Origin: Bordetella parapertussis
GTDB taxonomy: Bacteria; Pseudomonadota; Gammaproteobacteria; Burkholderiales; Thiobacillaceae
Assembly: GCA_945890495.1 (NCBI GenBank)
Contig: CAMDCO010000020.1
Location: 1-35,836 of the forward strand
Direction of reading: 5' to 3'
DNA: 35,836 nt
A program made the position numbers and the translations under genes. The notes under the pieces are model-generated. The model searched no databases, was not told where the DNA came from, and was given only the letters and a program-made list of their open reading frames with translations. Below, piece by piece: positions 1 through 6,720 of this stretch (the stretch's first letter is position 1; each line of letters opens with the position of its first letter).

Positions 1-2
1 CC

Positions 3-128
3 GTGAATGCGCGAGTTGACGCAGCGATAAGCAGACGCCATACGACGCACACGCCCGCTGCCAACCACCCTTGGAGAAAAACGCCCGTCGGCAAAGCCGC
101 CTACGACGGACAACGCGCTACACCGTAG
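3..128 (+). pseudogene. C-terminal tail of a transposase (partial, enters from left edge)
   Basis: An open frame enters from the left edge and stops at a TAG at 126-128, giving 41 residues that include the stretch NHPWRKTPVGK. A short basic, proline-containing tail of this kind ('NHPWR') is what I recall at the C-terminus of some insertion-sequence transposases. The terminal repeats that follow at 146-190 support reading it as the end of an IS. Only the tail is visible, so family, completeness and activity cannot be judged. It could also be chance coding in a non-coding IS end. Confidence 0.35.
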
Positions 129-145
129 CAATGCGCGGGCGGGGT

Positions 146-199
146 AAAGCGGACATTTCTACTTTGCAGAAAAGCGGACATTTCTATTTGGCGTTGACA
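146..199 (+). mobile_element. IS terminal end with tandem direct repeats
   Basis: The motif AAAGCGGACATTTCTA occurs at 146-161 and again at 171-186, a 25-bp period, followed by a sequence ending GTTGACA at 193-199. Read on the other strand the element would begin TGTCAACGCC and then carry two copies of TAGAAATGTCCGCTTT. Multiple direct repeats close to a terminus that starts TG and ends CA are typical of IS21-like and some unclassified (ISNCY-type) elements, where they bind transposase. The body of the element lies outside the window to the left. The exact boundary at 199 is inferred. Confidence 0.5.
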
Positions 200-285
200 G
201 GGCTTCCCTGAACAATTGACTGTAGGCAATGGCGAATAGCTCAGTAAACGATTAAACTCGCCTCCACGGTTGCTTTCCAAAGTTA

Positions 286-993
286 ATGATGCCTTCCCCC
301 GCCACGCTTCCCGCCCTAACCTCTGTCGCACTCGCGCTGGCCCTCTCGGGTTGCGCCAGCAACGGCGATCCGCGGGATCCGCTCGAGCCCATGAACCGGG
401 CCATCTACCAATTCAACGAAACCGTGGACAAGGCCGTCATGAAGCCGGTGGCCGAAGGCTATCAGGCCGCCGTGCCCAAGCCAGTACAAACAGGGGTGCG
501 CAACTTTTTCTCCAACCTCAACGATGTGACGGTCTTCGCCAACGATGCCCTGCAGTTGAAGGCGGAGCACGCCGGCCATGACTTGTTGCGGATCACCATC
601 AATAGCAGCTTCGGACTTCTAGGGCTTCTGGATGTGGCGCAGGACATGGGCCTGAAGAAACGCAACAAGGACTTTGGCCAGACCTTGGGTTACTGGGGCA
701 CCGGCAGCGGGCCCTACATCGTGTTACCGTTTTACGGCCCCAGCTCGGTGCGTGATGCCACCGGGCGACTGGTCGACAGCCTGTATTTTGACCCGATCCA
801 GAATCGTGAGGTCTTTCCGCATCGCACAGGCCCCATCGTGCTGGATGCCATCGACACCCGCGTGGAGCGCCTCAAGATCAAGGATGCCCTGGATGCAGCC
901 GCCCTCGATCCCTATGAATTCACCCGCGATGTCTTTCTGGAGCGCCGTACCAGCCTGATCCACGAAGGCCACCCACCCGCCAAGGCGGAATGA
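286..993 (+). CDS. mlaA: MlaA (VacJ) family outer-membrane lipoprotein
   Basis: Predicted outer-membrane lipoprotein of the Mla pathway, which with an OmpC-type porin removes misplaced phospholipids from the outer leaflet and passes them to MlaC in the periplasm. The 235-residue product begins with a signal peptide ending in the lipobox LSGC at residues 20-23 (lipidated Cys23). The family signature follows: DPLEPMNRAIYQFNE, then VMKPVAEGY, FFSNLNDV and the glycine-rich GYWGTGSGPYIVLPFYGPSS. Two ATGs stand in tandem at 286 and 289 and either may be used; no strong Shine-Dalgarno is visible. The other mla genes are not in the window. The gene overlaps the next one by ATGA, implying co-transcription with the greB-like gene. 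The IS end lies about 90 bp upstream. Confidence 0.93.
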   Translation: MMPSPATLPALTSVALALALSGCASNGDPRDPLEPMNRAIYQFNETVDKAVMKPVAEGYQAAVPKPVQTGVRNFFSNLNDVTVFANDALQLKAEHAGHDLLRITINSSFGLLGLLDVAQDMGLKKRNKDFGQTLGYWGTGSGPYIVLPFYGPSSVRDATGRLVDSLYFDPIQNREVFPHRTGPIVLDAIDTRVERLKIKDALDAAALDPYEFTRDVFLERRTSLIHEGHPPAKAE

Positions 994-1553
994 GCGCGGC
1001 CTTCACGCCTGATTCCCTGCCGGACGACGACGAAGCGGACGATCAACCGGCCAGCACGCCCATCGGGGTCGGTAACTATGTCACGCCCAGCGGCTACGCC
1101 CGTCTGCAGGCCGAATTCAGCCAGCTCCTCAAGGTCGAACGCCCGGCCATCGTAAATGTCGTGTCGTGGGCGGCCGGCAACGGGGATCGCTCCGAAAATG
1201 GCGACTACATCTACGGCAAGAAACGCCTGCGCGAGATCGATCGCCGGCTGCGTTTTCTCGGCAAACGAATCGACACGGCCATCGTCGTGGACCCGGCCGC
1301 CCGCGAAGAAACGCTCGATCAGGTCTTTTTTGGCGCGACCGTAACGGTGGCTGACGATTCGGGAAATGAGGCTACCTACAGCATCGTCGGCATGGATGAG
1401 GCCGACCCGGGCCGCGGGCGTATCTCATGGGTCTCGCCCTTGGCGCGCGCCCTGCTCAAGGCTGAACTAGGCGCCGCCGTGCGTTTTCAGGTGCCGGGTG
1501 GCTGGCGCGAACTGGAGATCGTGGCCATCGCCTATGTCCGCCTGGACGACTGA
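990..1553 (+). CDS. greB: Transcript cleavage factor GreB-like
   Basis: GreA/GreB family transcript cleavage factor. It inserts a coiled coil into the RNA polymerase secondary channel and stimulates cleavage of backtracked RNA. The coiled-coil tip reads GDRSENGDYIYGKKRLREIDRR, a close match to GreB. The acidic pair that coordinates the catalytic Mg2+ is present as Asp66 and Glu69. The C-terminal FKBP-like half (DQVFFGATVTV to the end) is complete. At 187 residues it is about 30 longer than the usual ~158; the excess is an acidic, proline-containing N-terminal extension (residues 1-28) rich in Asp and Glu. The start overlaps the mlaA stop by 4 bp. Its TGA directly abuts the ubiE stop on the other strand. 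Confidence 0.92.
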   Translation: MSAAFTPDSLPDDDEADDQPASTPIGVGNYVTPSGYARLQAEFSQLLKVERPAIVNVVSWAAGNGDRSENGDYIYGKKRLREIDRRLRFLGKRIDTAIVVDPAAREETLDQVFFGATVTVADDSGNEATYSIVGMDEADPGRGRISWVSPLARALLKAELGAAVRFQVPGGWRELEIVAIAYVRLDD

Positions 1554-2291
1554 TCAGATCTTGTAGCCAATATGCAGGGCCACCACACCCGCCGTCAGGT
1601 TGTGATAATCCACGCGCTCAAAACCGACACCTGACATCATCTGCTTGAGCGTCTCCTGATCCGGATGCATGCGGATGGACTCGGCCAGATACTGATAGCT
1701 CGCCGCATCGCCGGCCACCTTCTTGCCCATGAAGGGCAAGAGCTTAAAGGAGTACAGGTCGTAGAGCGGTTGCAACGGCTTGGCCACCTTGGAAAACTCC
1801 AACACGAACAGACGGCCGCCGGGCTTGAGTACCCGCCGCATCTCGGTCAAGGCCACCTCTTTGTGGGTCATGTTGCGCAGGCCGAAGGCCACCGTCACCA
1901 GATCAAAATGGTTATCCGGGAAGGGCAGTTTTTCAGCATCGCACTGTGCGGTCGCCACAGGACGGCCTTCATCAAGCAAGCGGTCACGGCCGATGCTGAG
2001 CATGGAACCATTGATGTCAGTCAGCCAAATCTCGCCCGTCGGGCCGGCATCCTTGGCCAACAGGCGGCTGATGTCACCCGTTCCGCCAGCGATATCGAGG
2101 ATGCGCGCACCCGGGCGCACCCCGGCGCGCAGGCGCAGAAACTGCTTCCAGACCCGATGCAGCCCCATCGACATGAGGTCGTTCATCACATCGTAATTGC
2201 TGGCCACGGAATGGAAAACTTCAGCGACCTTGCCGGCCTTGGCCGACTCATCGACGCTCTGGTAGCCGAAATGGGTTTTGGACTCTGACAT
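1554..2291 (-). CDS. ubiE: Ubiquinone/menaquinone biosynthesis C-methyltransferase UbiE
   Basis: SAM-dependent C-methyltransferase acting on the demethylated quinone precursors of ubiquinone (and menaquinone where made). The 245-residue protein has the UbiE signatures: the N-terminal [20 protein letters not shown], the SAM-binding motif [21 protein letters not shown], and the [13 protein letters not shown] segment. It ends with HIGYKI. Length matches the family. The ATG at 2289-2291 is preceded by GGAAATTCCC. It is the last gene of the long leftward run, 24 bp after yggX. Its stop codon sits back to back with the greB stop. Confidence 0.95.
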   Translation of the reverse strand: MSESKTHFGYQSVDESAKAGKVAEVFHSVASNYDVMNDLMSMGLHRVWKQFLRLRAGVRPGARILDIAGGTGDISRLLAKDAGPTGEIWLTDINGSMLSIGRDRLLDEGRPVATAQCDAEKLPFPDNHFDLVTVAFGLRNMTHKEVALTEMRRVLKPGGRLFVLEFSKVAKPLQPLYDLYSFKLLPFMGKKVAGDAASYQYLAESIRMHPDQETLKQMMSGVGFERVDYHNLTAGVVALHIGYKI

Positions 2292-2315
2292 GGGAATTTC
2301 CGTGATCGGCCGGCG

Positions 2316-2582
2316 TTAGCGCGGCACAAACCCTTCGGGTGCGCTAAGGCCATCCCCAAAGAAATACTTTTCGCACTGCTCCATCAGATACTTGCGATGC
2401 TTGGCATCGGCCAGGCTAAGGCGGTTCTCATTGACGATCATGGTCTGCATGCGCACCCACCCCGCCCAAGCCTCCTTGGAAACGGCATCGAACAGCCGCT
2501 GACCGAACGCACCTGGAAAGGGCGGAAAGTCCATCCCCTCCGCCTCGCGACCCAATTTGATGCATTGCACTTGACGCCCCAT
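2316..2582 (-). CDS. yggX: Probable Fe(2+)-trafficking protein YggX
   Basis: Small cytosolic protein of the YggX family, linked in enterobacteria to protection of Fe-S clusters from oxidative damage and possibly Fe(II) trafficking. The 88-residue product has the family hallmarks: the conserved Cys7 in [14 protein letters not shown], then [31 protein letters not shown] and HRKYLMEQ. I chose the ATG at 2580-2582 over an upstream in-frame start at 2615. It has AGGAAGAG at good spacing, and it gives the standard N-terminus and length. It lies 51 bp downstream of trkH and 24 bp before ubiE. Confidence 0.93.
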   Translation of the reverse strand: MGRQVQCIKLGREAEGMDFPPFPGAFGQRLFDAVSKEAWAGWVRMQTMIVNENRLSLADAKHRKYLMEQCEKYFFGDGLSAPEGFVPR

Positions 2583-2633
2583 GATTCTCTTCCTGCCTAA
2601 CAATCCAAGACCCACATAGTAGCCGAAGGCCGC

Positions 2634-4097
2634 TCACTTGCGCCAGAAGGCGGGGGTCAGGACCACCAGCAAGGTAAACAATTCCAGCCGCCCCAGCAGC
2701 ATGGTGAAGATACACACCCAGGTCTGAAAATCACTGAGAACGGCATAGGTGGTCGCTGGCCCCACCTGTCCCAAGCCCGGGCCGGTGTTGTTAATGCAGG
2801 CGACTACGGCAGAAAAGGCCGTGAACACATCCAGCCCCGAGGCAATCAGGACAAAGGTCAACACCACGATCATCGCCACATAGATGAACATGAAGGCCAG
2901 CACGGCAAATAGCACCTTATTCGGCACGCTACTCGCGCCCAAACGCACCGGCAATTGCGCAGAGGGATGCAACAGGTGTTTGAGTTCGCGATAGGTCTGC
3001 TTGTAGAGCAGGATCGCCCGCATCATCTTGATGCCACCGCCGGTCGAACCCGAACTGGTCGCAAAACTGCATAGAAACAGCATCCAGAGCCCCATGAAGA
3101 TCGGCCAGAGCGCAAAATTTGTCGTGGCCAGACCGGCCGTCGTGGCCATGGAAATGGTATTAAAGGTGGCGTAGCGCAGCGCGACATCAAAATCGGGGTA
3201 ATAGCCGCCCAACCACAGGGCCAGCGCCAAACCCAGGCAACTGCCCAGCACAACACCAAAAAACCAGCGCAATTCTGGGTCGTGCCGGTAGGGACTCAGG
3301 CTCGCACTCCGCAACGCCATGAAATGCGTGGCGAAATTGAGGCCGGCGATCAACATAAAGCCCTCAGCCACCAGCTCCATGGGCACCGAATTGAAGTGGC
3401 CAAAACTGGCGTCATGCGAGGAGAAACCGCCCAGTCCCATGATTGAGAACGCATGAACAATGGCGTCAACCCAACCCATCCCTACGGCCCAGAAGGCCAG
3501 AAAACACGCCATCGTGATCAACAAATAAGCCGCCCACAGGCTCTTCGCTGTTTCAGTCATGCGCGGGGTGAGCTTGCTATCCTTCATCGGCCCCGGCGTT
3601 TCCGCCTTGAACATCTGCCGGCCGCCCACGCCCAACAATGGCAGCACCGCAATAACCAGCACGATGACACCCATGCCACCAATCAAATGCAGCGCGGCCC
3701 GCCAGATATTGATCGAGGGAGGCAGCTTGTCCAACCCGGAGAGCACCGTAGCACCCGTGGTGGTGAGACCCGACATGGCCTCAAAATAGGCATCGGTCAG
3801 GCTCAAGCCCGGCAGATAATGCAGCAAAGGCAGCGCGGCAAAGGCGGGCACGATCAGCCAGATCAGCACCACCAACAAAAAACCATCGCGCGCCTTGAGC
3901 TCGCGCCGAAACGGCCGACCCGACAGCCAAAACAGGACGCCCGTACCGAGTGTCGCCAGTACGCCGACATCGTAGGCACCCTCGGCGCCGTCCGCGAGCG
4001 ACCAAGAAATAGCCAGCGGAAACAACATAAAGACACCGAACACGGCAATCACCAACCCGAGCACATGCAACAGCGGCAAGAGGCGATAGCGCAGCAT
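2634..4097 (-). CDS. trkH: Trk potassium uptake system, membrane subunit TrkH
   Basis: Ion-conducting membrane subunit of the Trk K+ uptake system. It has 487 residues and about ten hydrophobic segments in the four M1-P-M2 repeat arrangement. All four pore loops are recognisable, each with its filter glycine: LTTTGATV, MGLGGFSSHD, ATTAGLATT and NNTGPGLG. Also present are the intramembrane-loop region SSGSTGGGIK and the typical ETPGPMKDSKLTPR segment. The start ATG overlaps the trkA stop (ATGA), so the gating subunit and pore are translationally coupled. Length agrees with the ~483-residue E. coli protein. Confidence 0.96.
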   Translation of the reverse strand: MLRYRLLPLLHVLGLVIAVFGVFMLFPLAISWSLADGAEGAYDVGVLATLGTGVLFWLSGRPFRRELKARDGFLLVVLIWLIVPAFAALPLLHYLPGLSLTDAYFEAMSGLTTTGATVLSGLDKLPPSINIWRAALHLIGGMGVIVLVIAVLPLLGVGGRQMFKAETPGPMKDSKLTPRMTETAKSLWAAYLLITMACFLAFWAVGMGWVDAIVHAFSIMGLGGFSSHDASFGHFNSVPMELVAEGFMLIAGLNFATHFMALRSASLSPYRHDPELRWFFGVVLGSCLGLALALWLGGYYPDFDVALRYATFNTISMATTAGLATTNFALWPIFMGLWMLFLCSFATSSGSTGGGIKMMRAILLYKQTYRELKHLLHPSAQLPVRLGASSVPNKVLFAVLAFMFIYVAMIVVLTFVLIASGLDVFTAFSAVVACINNTGPGLGQVGPATTYAVLSDFQTWVCIFTMLLGRLELFTLLVVLTPAFWRK

Positions 4098-5470
4098 CAG
4101 AAGAACCCGAAGTTCACCTGCAATAGCCGCTCGACCTTGGGCAGCATGCGCTTGTTGGGGACAAAAAAGATCAGGTGATCCTCGGCCTCAATCACCGTGT
4201 CGTGGTGCACGATGATCACTTGATCGCCGCGCAACAAGGCGCCCAGTGATACCCCGCTGGGCAGGTCAATCTCATCGAGACGGCGACCAATCAGGCGCGA
4301 AGAGCGCTTGTCACCATGCACAACCACCTCCATGGCCTCAGCGGCCCCGCGCCGCAGCGAATGCACGGCGGCCATGTCACCCCGGCGAATATGCGTCAGC
4401 AACGGCCCAATGGTGGCCTGCGCCGGTGACAAGGCCACATCGATCTCACCGCCTTGCAACAGGTCAACATAAGAGGCCCGGTTGATGAGCGCAATCACCT
4501 TGCGTACCCCCATGCGCTTGGCCAGGAGTGCGGACATGATGTTGTCCTCGTCGTCATTGGTGAGGGCGCAGAACACATCCATGTCCTCCACATTCTCCTG
4601 CGCGAACAAATCCTCGTCCGTGGCATCGCCCACCAGAACCAGCGTCGACTTGAGCCTTTCCGCCAATTTTTCAGCATGCTGTTTGTTGTGGTCAATCAGC
4701 TTGACCTCGTAATCCGCTTCTAGTGCCGCAGCCAAGCGGCTACCGATGTTACCGCCGCCCACAATCATCACTCGACGCGCGCTCTTGTCAGAGTTGCGCA
4801 TCTCTTTCATGACCGCACGAATATTTTCAGTTGCGGCCAGAAAAAAGACCTCGTCCCCACTCTCAATGACGGTACTGCCCGAGGGCTTGATACTGGTGCC
4901 GCGCCGAAAGATGGCCGCAACCCTGGCATCCAGGGCCGGCAGGTGTCGCCGCAATTCCTGCAACTGATGCCCCACCAACGGCCCGCCCTTCAGGGCCCTG
5001 ACTGCCACCAGACGGATACGACCGTCGGCAAAATCAAGCACCTGCAGGGCCTCTGGATAGTCAACCAAGCGTTTGATGTAAGTGGTCACTTCCTCTTCTG
5101 GGCTGATAATATAGTCCACACCCAGGTTATCCACATCAAAGAGGATGGGGTGGGACATATAGTCAGCCGAGCGAATGCGAGCGATCTTGGTCGGGACATG
5201 GAAGAGGGTACTGGCAACCTTGCAGGCGACGATGTTGGTCTCATCGTTCTGGGTCACCGCCACCAGCATGTCAGCGTTCTCGATGCCGGCCTGAGCCAGC
5301 ACCGACGGGTGTGAGGCGTGACCCTGAACGGTACGCAAGTCATAGTGATCCTGGAGCCAAGCTAGTTTCTCGGCGTCCAGATCAATGACCGTGATGTCGT
5401 TGGCCTCGGAGACCAGGCTAGCCGCCAGATTGGCGCCAACCTGGCCCGCACCGAGAATGACGATCTTCAT
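4097..5470 (-). CDS. trkA: Trk potassium uptake regulatory NAD-binding protein TrkA
   Basis: Peripheral cytoplasmic RCK protein that gates TrkH in response to nucleotides. The 457-residue protein has two RCK units. Each starts with a Rossmann glycine motif: GAGQVGANLA near residues 7-16 with the acidic ribose-binding residue in VIDLD, and GGGNIGSRLA near 239-248 with LIDHN. TrkA-C domains follow each unit. The ATG at 5468-5470 has GAGGA five bases upstream and overlaps the response-regulator stop as ATGA. The overlaps on both sides (ntrX-like and trkH) place K+ uptake in the same transcript as the NtrYX-like two-component system. Confidence 0.96.
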   Translation of the reverse strand: MKIVILGAGQVGANLAASLVSEANDITVIDLDAEKLAWLQDHYDLRTVQGHASHPSVLAQAGIENADMLVAVTQNDETNIVACKVASTLFHVPTKIARIRSADYMSHPILFDVDNLGVDYIISPEEEVTTYIKRLVDYPEALQVLDFADGRIRLVAVRALKGGPLVGHQLQELRRHLPALDARVAAIFRRGTSIKPSGSTVIESGDEVFFLAATENIRAVMKEMRNSDKSARRVMIVGGGNIGSRLAAALEADYEVKLIDHNKQHAEKLAERLKSTLVLVGDATDEDLFAQENVEDMDVFCALTNDDEDNIMSALLAKRMGVRKVIALINRASYVDLLQGGEIDVALSPAQATIGPLLTHIRRGDMAAVHSLRRGAAEAMEVVVHGDKRSSRLIGRRLDEIDLPSGVSLGALLRGDQVIIVHHDTVIEAEDHLIFFVPNKRMLPKVERLLQVNFGFF

Positions 5471-6720
5471 GATTCCTCAGCCCCAGCGCGTACGCCCAGT
5501 TTGCGCAACACCCGATACAAATGGGTGCGCTCGATGCCCGACACCTCGGCGGCCCGGCTGACACTGCCCTTGCAGCGCTTGAGCAGGGCCTCCAGATAGA
5601 TGCGCTCAAAGGCATTGCGCGCATCCTTGAGCGGCAAATCAAACAGGTTGTCAAACTCGCTGCCCGCATTCCCGGTTGTCATCACTTTCTTGATGCCCAA
5701 GCGCGCCTCGACCTCGCTCTGCTCGAGCGTGGGCGTTGCACACGCCGTCGCCAGTCCATCGACAAAACCCGCCAACTCGTCCAGATTGCCGGGCCAGCTC
5801 TGCTCGGCCAAAACCTTCAGGGCGTCCTCGGAAAATGACTTGGCTTCCAGGCCGTGGCGCAACACCGAGGCCTCCAGCGCCGCCCGCGCAAGTTCAGGGA
5901 TATCTTCACGATGATCGCGTAGCGGCGGCACCCGCAAAGCCGACTGGGTCATGGCGTGATAGATCTCGCGCGAATAGCCCTCCTTGGTAGCCAGATTTTC
6001 ACGGCTCGCGCAGACCAGACGCACACCGAATTCGCTACGCCGGGCAAGAATCAACTGGAGCCCCTTCTGCTGCATCGGGGTCAGTGTTCCGATCTCCGCC
6101 AAAAATAGCAGCCCGCCCTTGGCCGCCTGCAACCAGTCAATCGGGCTCTCGGACAGGGTTTTCAGATCCGTCGGTGCATGCCAAGGCGTCCCCTCCACAT
6201 GCAGGAACCGCGCGCAGGTCTCACTCCCGACGCCCGGTTCAGCGGCCAAAAACAGGGGCACCTCGGCTGAGGCCTGCCGCAACCGCTGGGCCAAGCCCGT
6301 GATCACCTCGCCACCGCCCAACCCTGCGGGTCTTTCCAACAACGCCGCCGGCAGTGCACCCACCGCCATGGCGCGCTCAATGGCCTCCAACAGCGGTTTG
6401 AAAGCGATGGGTTTCTCGAGGAAATCGAAGGCCCCCAAACGGGTAGCCTCCATCGCATGTTTAATCGTGCCGTGTCCGGACATCATGATCACCGGCATCT
6501 TCAGGCGACCCTGAGCGACCCACTCCTTAAGCAGCGTCAAGCCATCGAGATCAGGCATCCAGATGTCAAGCAGAACCAGGCTCGGCGTCCGCTCCAGCAG
6601 GGCCGCCCGGGCCTGGGCCCCGTTTTCGGCCAAGCGCACATCGTAGCCCTCGTCCTCAAGGATCTGCTGCAATACATCCCGGATACCCGGCTCGTCATCT
6701 ACGACCAGTATTTCACTCAC
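5467..6720 (-). CDS. NtrX-like response regulator with degenerate AAA+ domain
   Basis: Response regulator of NtrC/NtrX architecture: receiver (1-120), AAA+-like centre (about 138-310) and a C-terminal Fis-type helix-turn-helix (about 372-410, CKGSVSRAAEVSGIERTHLY). The receiver looks functional: Asp8/Asp9, phospho-acceptor Asp52, Ser81 and Lys103. The central domain is eroded. The Walker A region reads AEPGVGSE (160-167), with Ser where the nucleotide-binding Lys should be. Walker B reads GLLFLAEIG (203-211), with Ala208 replacing Asp. Only about 37 residues separate them, with no GAFTGA loop. PPLRDHREDIPEL is kept. I infer a phosphorylation-controlled DNA-binding protein that neither hydrolyses ATP nor activates sigma-54. 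The start is GTG, overlapping the kinase gene by 8 bp. The family assignment rests on gene context. Confidence 0.88.
   Translation of the reverse strand: MSEILVVDDEPGIRDVLQQILEDEGYDVRLAENGAQARAALLERTPSLVLLDIWMPDLDGLTLLKEWVAQGRLKMPVIMMSGHGTIKHAMEATRLGAFDFLEKPIAFKPLLEAIERAMAVGALPAALLERPAGLGGGEVITGLAQRLRQASAEVPLFLAAEPGVGSETCARFLHVEGTPWHAPTDLKTLSESPIDWLQAAKGGLLFLAEIGTLTPMQQKGLQLILARRSEFGVRLVCASRENLATKEGYSREIYHAMTQSALRVPPLRDHREDIPELARAALEASVLRHGLEAKSFSEDALKVLAEQSWPGNLDELAGFVDGLATACATPTLEQSEVEARLGIKKVMTTGNAGSEFDNLFDLPLKDARNAFERIYLEALLKRCKGSVSRAAEVSGIERTHLYRVLRKLGVRAGAEES

Noticed and set aside
194-221. Promoter for mlaA from TTGACA (194) or TTGACT (216)
   Set aside because: No acceptable -10 hexamer lies 16-18 bp downstream of either.
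101-331. 76-residue reading frame on the - strand over the IS end and the mlaA start
   Set aside because: It spans the IS terminal repeats and the mlaA signal-peptide region, has no family resemblance and no ribosome binding site; best explained as chance.
3453-4178. 241-residue frame on the + strand antisense to trkH/trkA
   Set aside because: Low-complexity Gln/Arg/His-rich product mirroring hydrophobic codons of trkH; the opposite strand has clear TrkH pore motifs.
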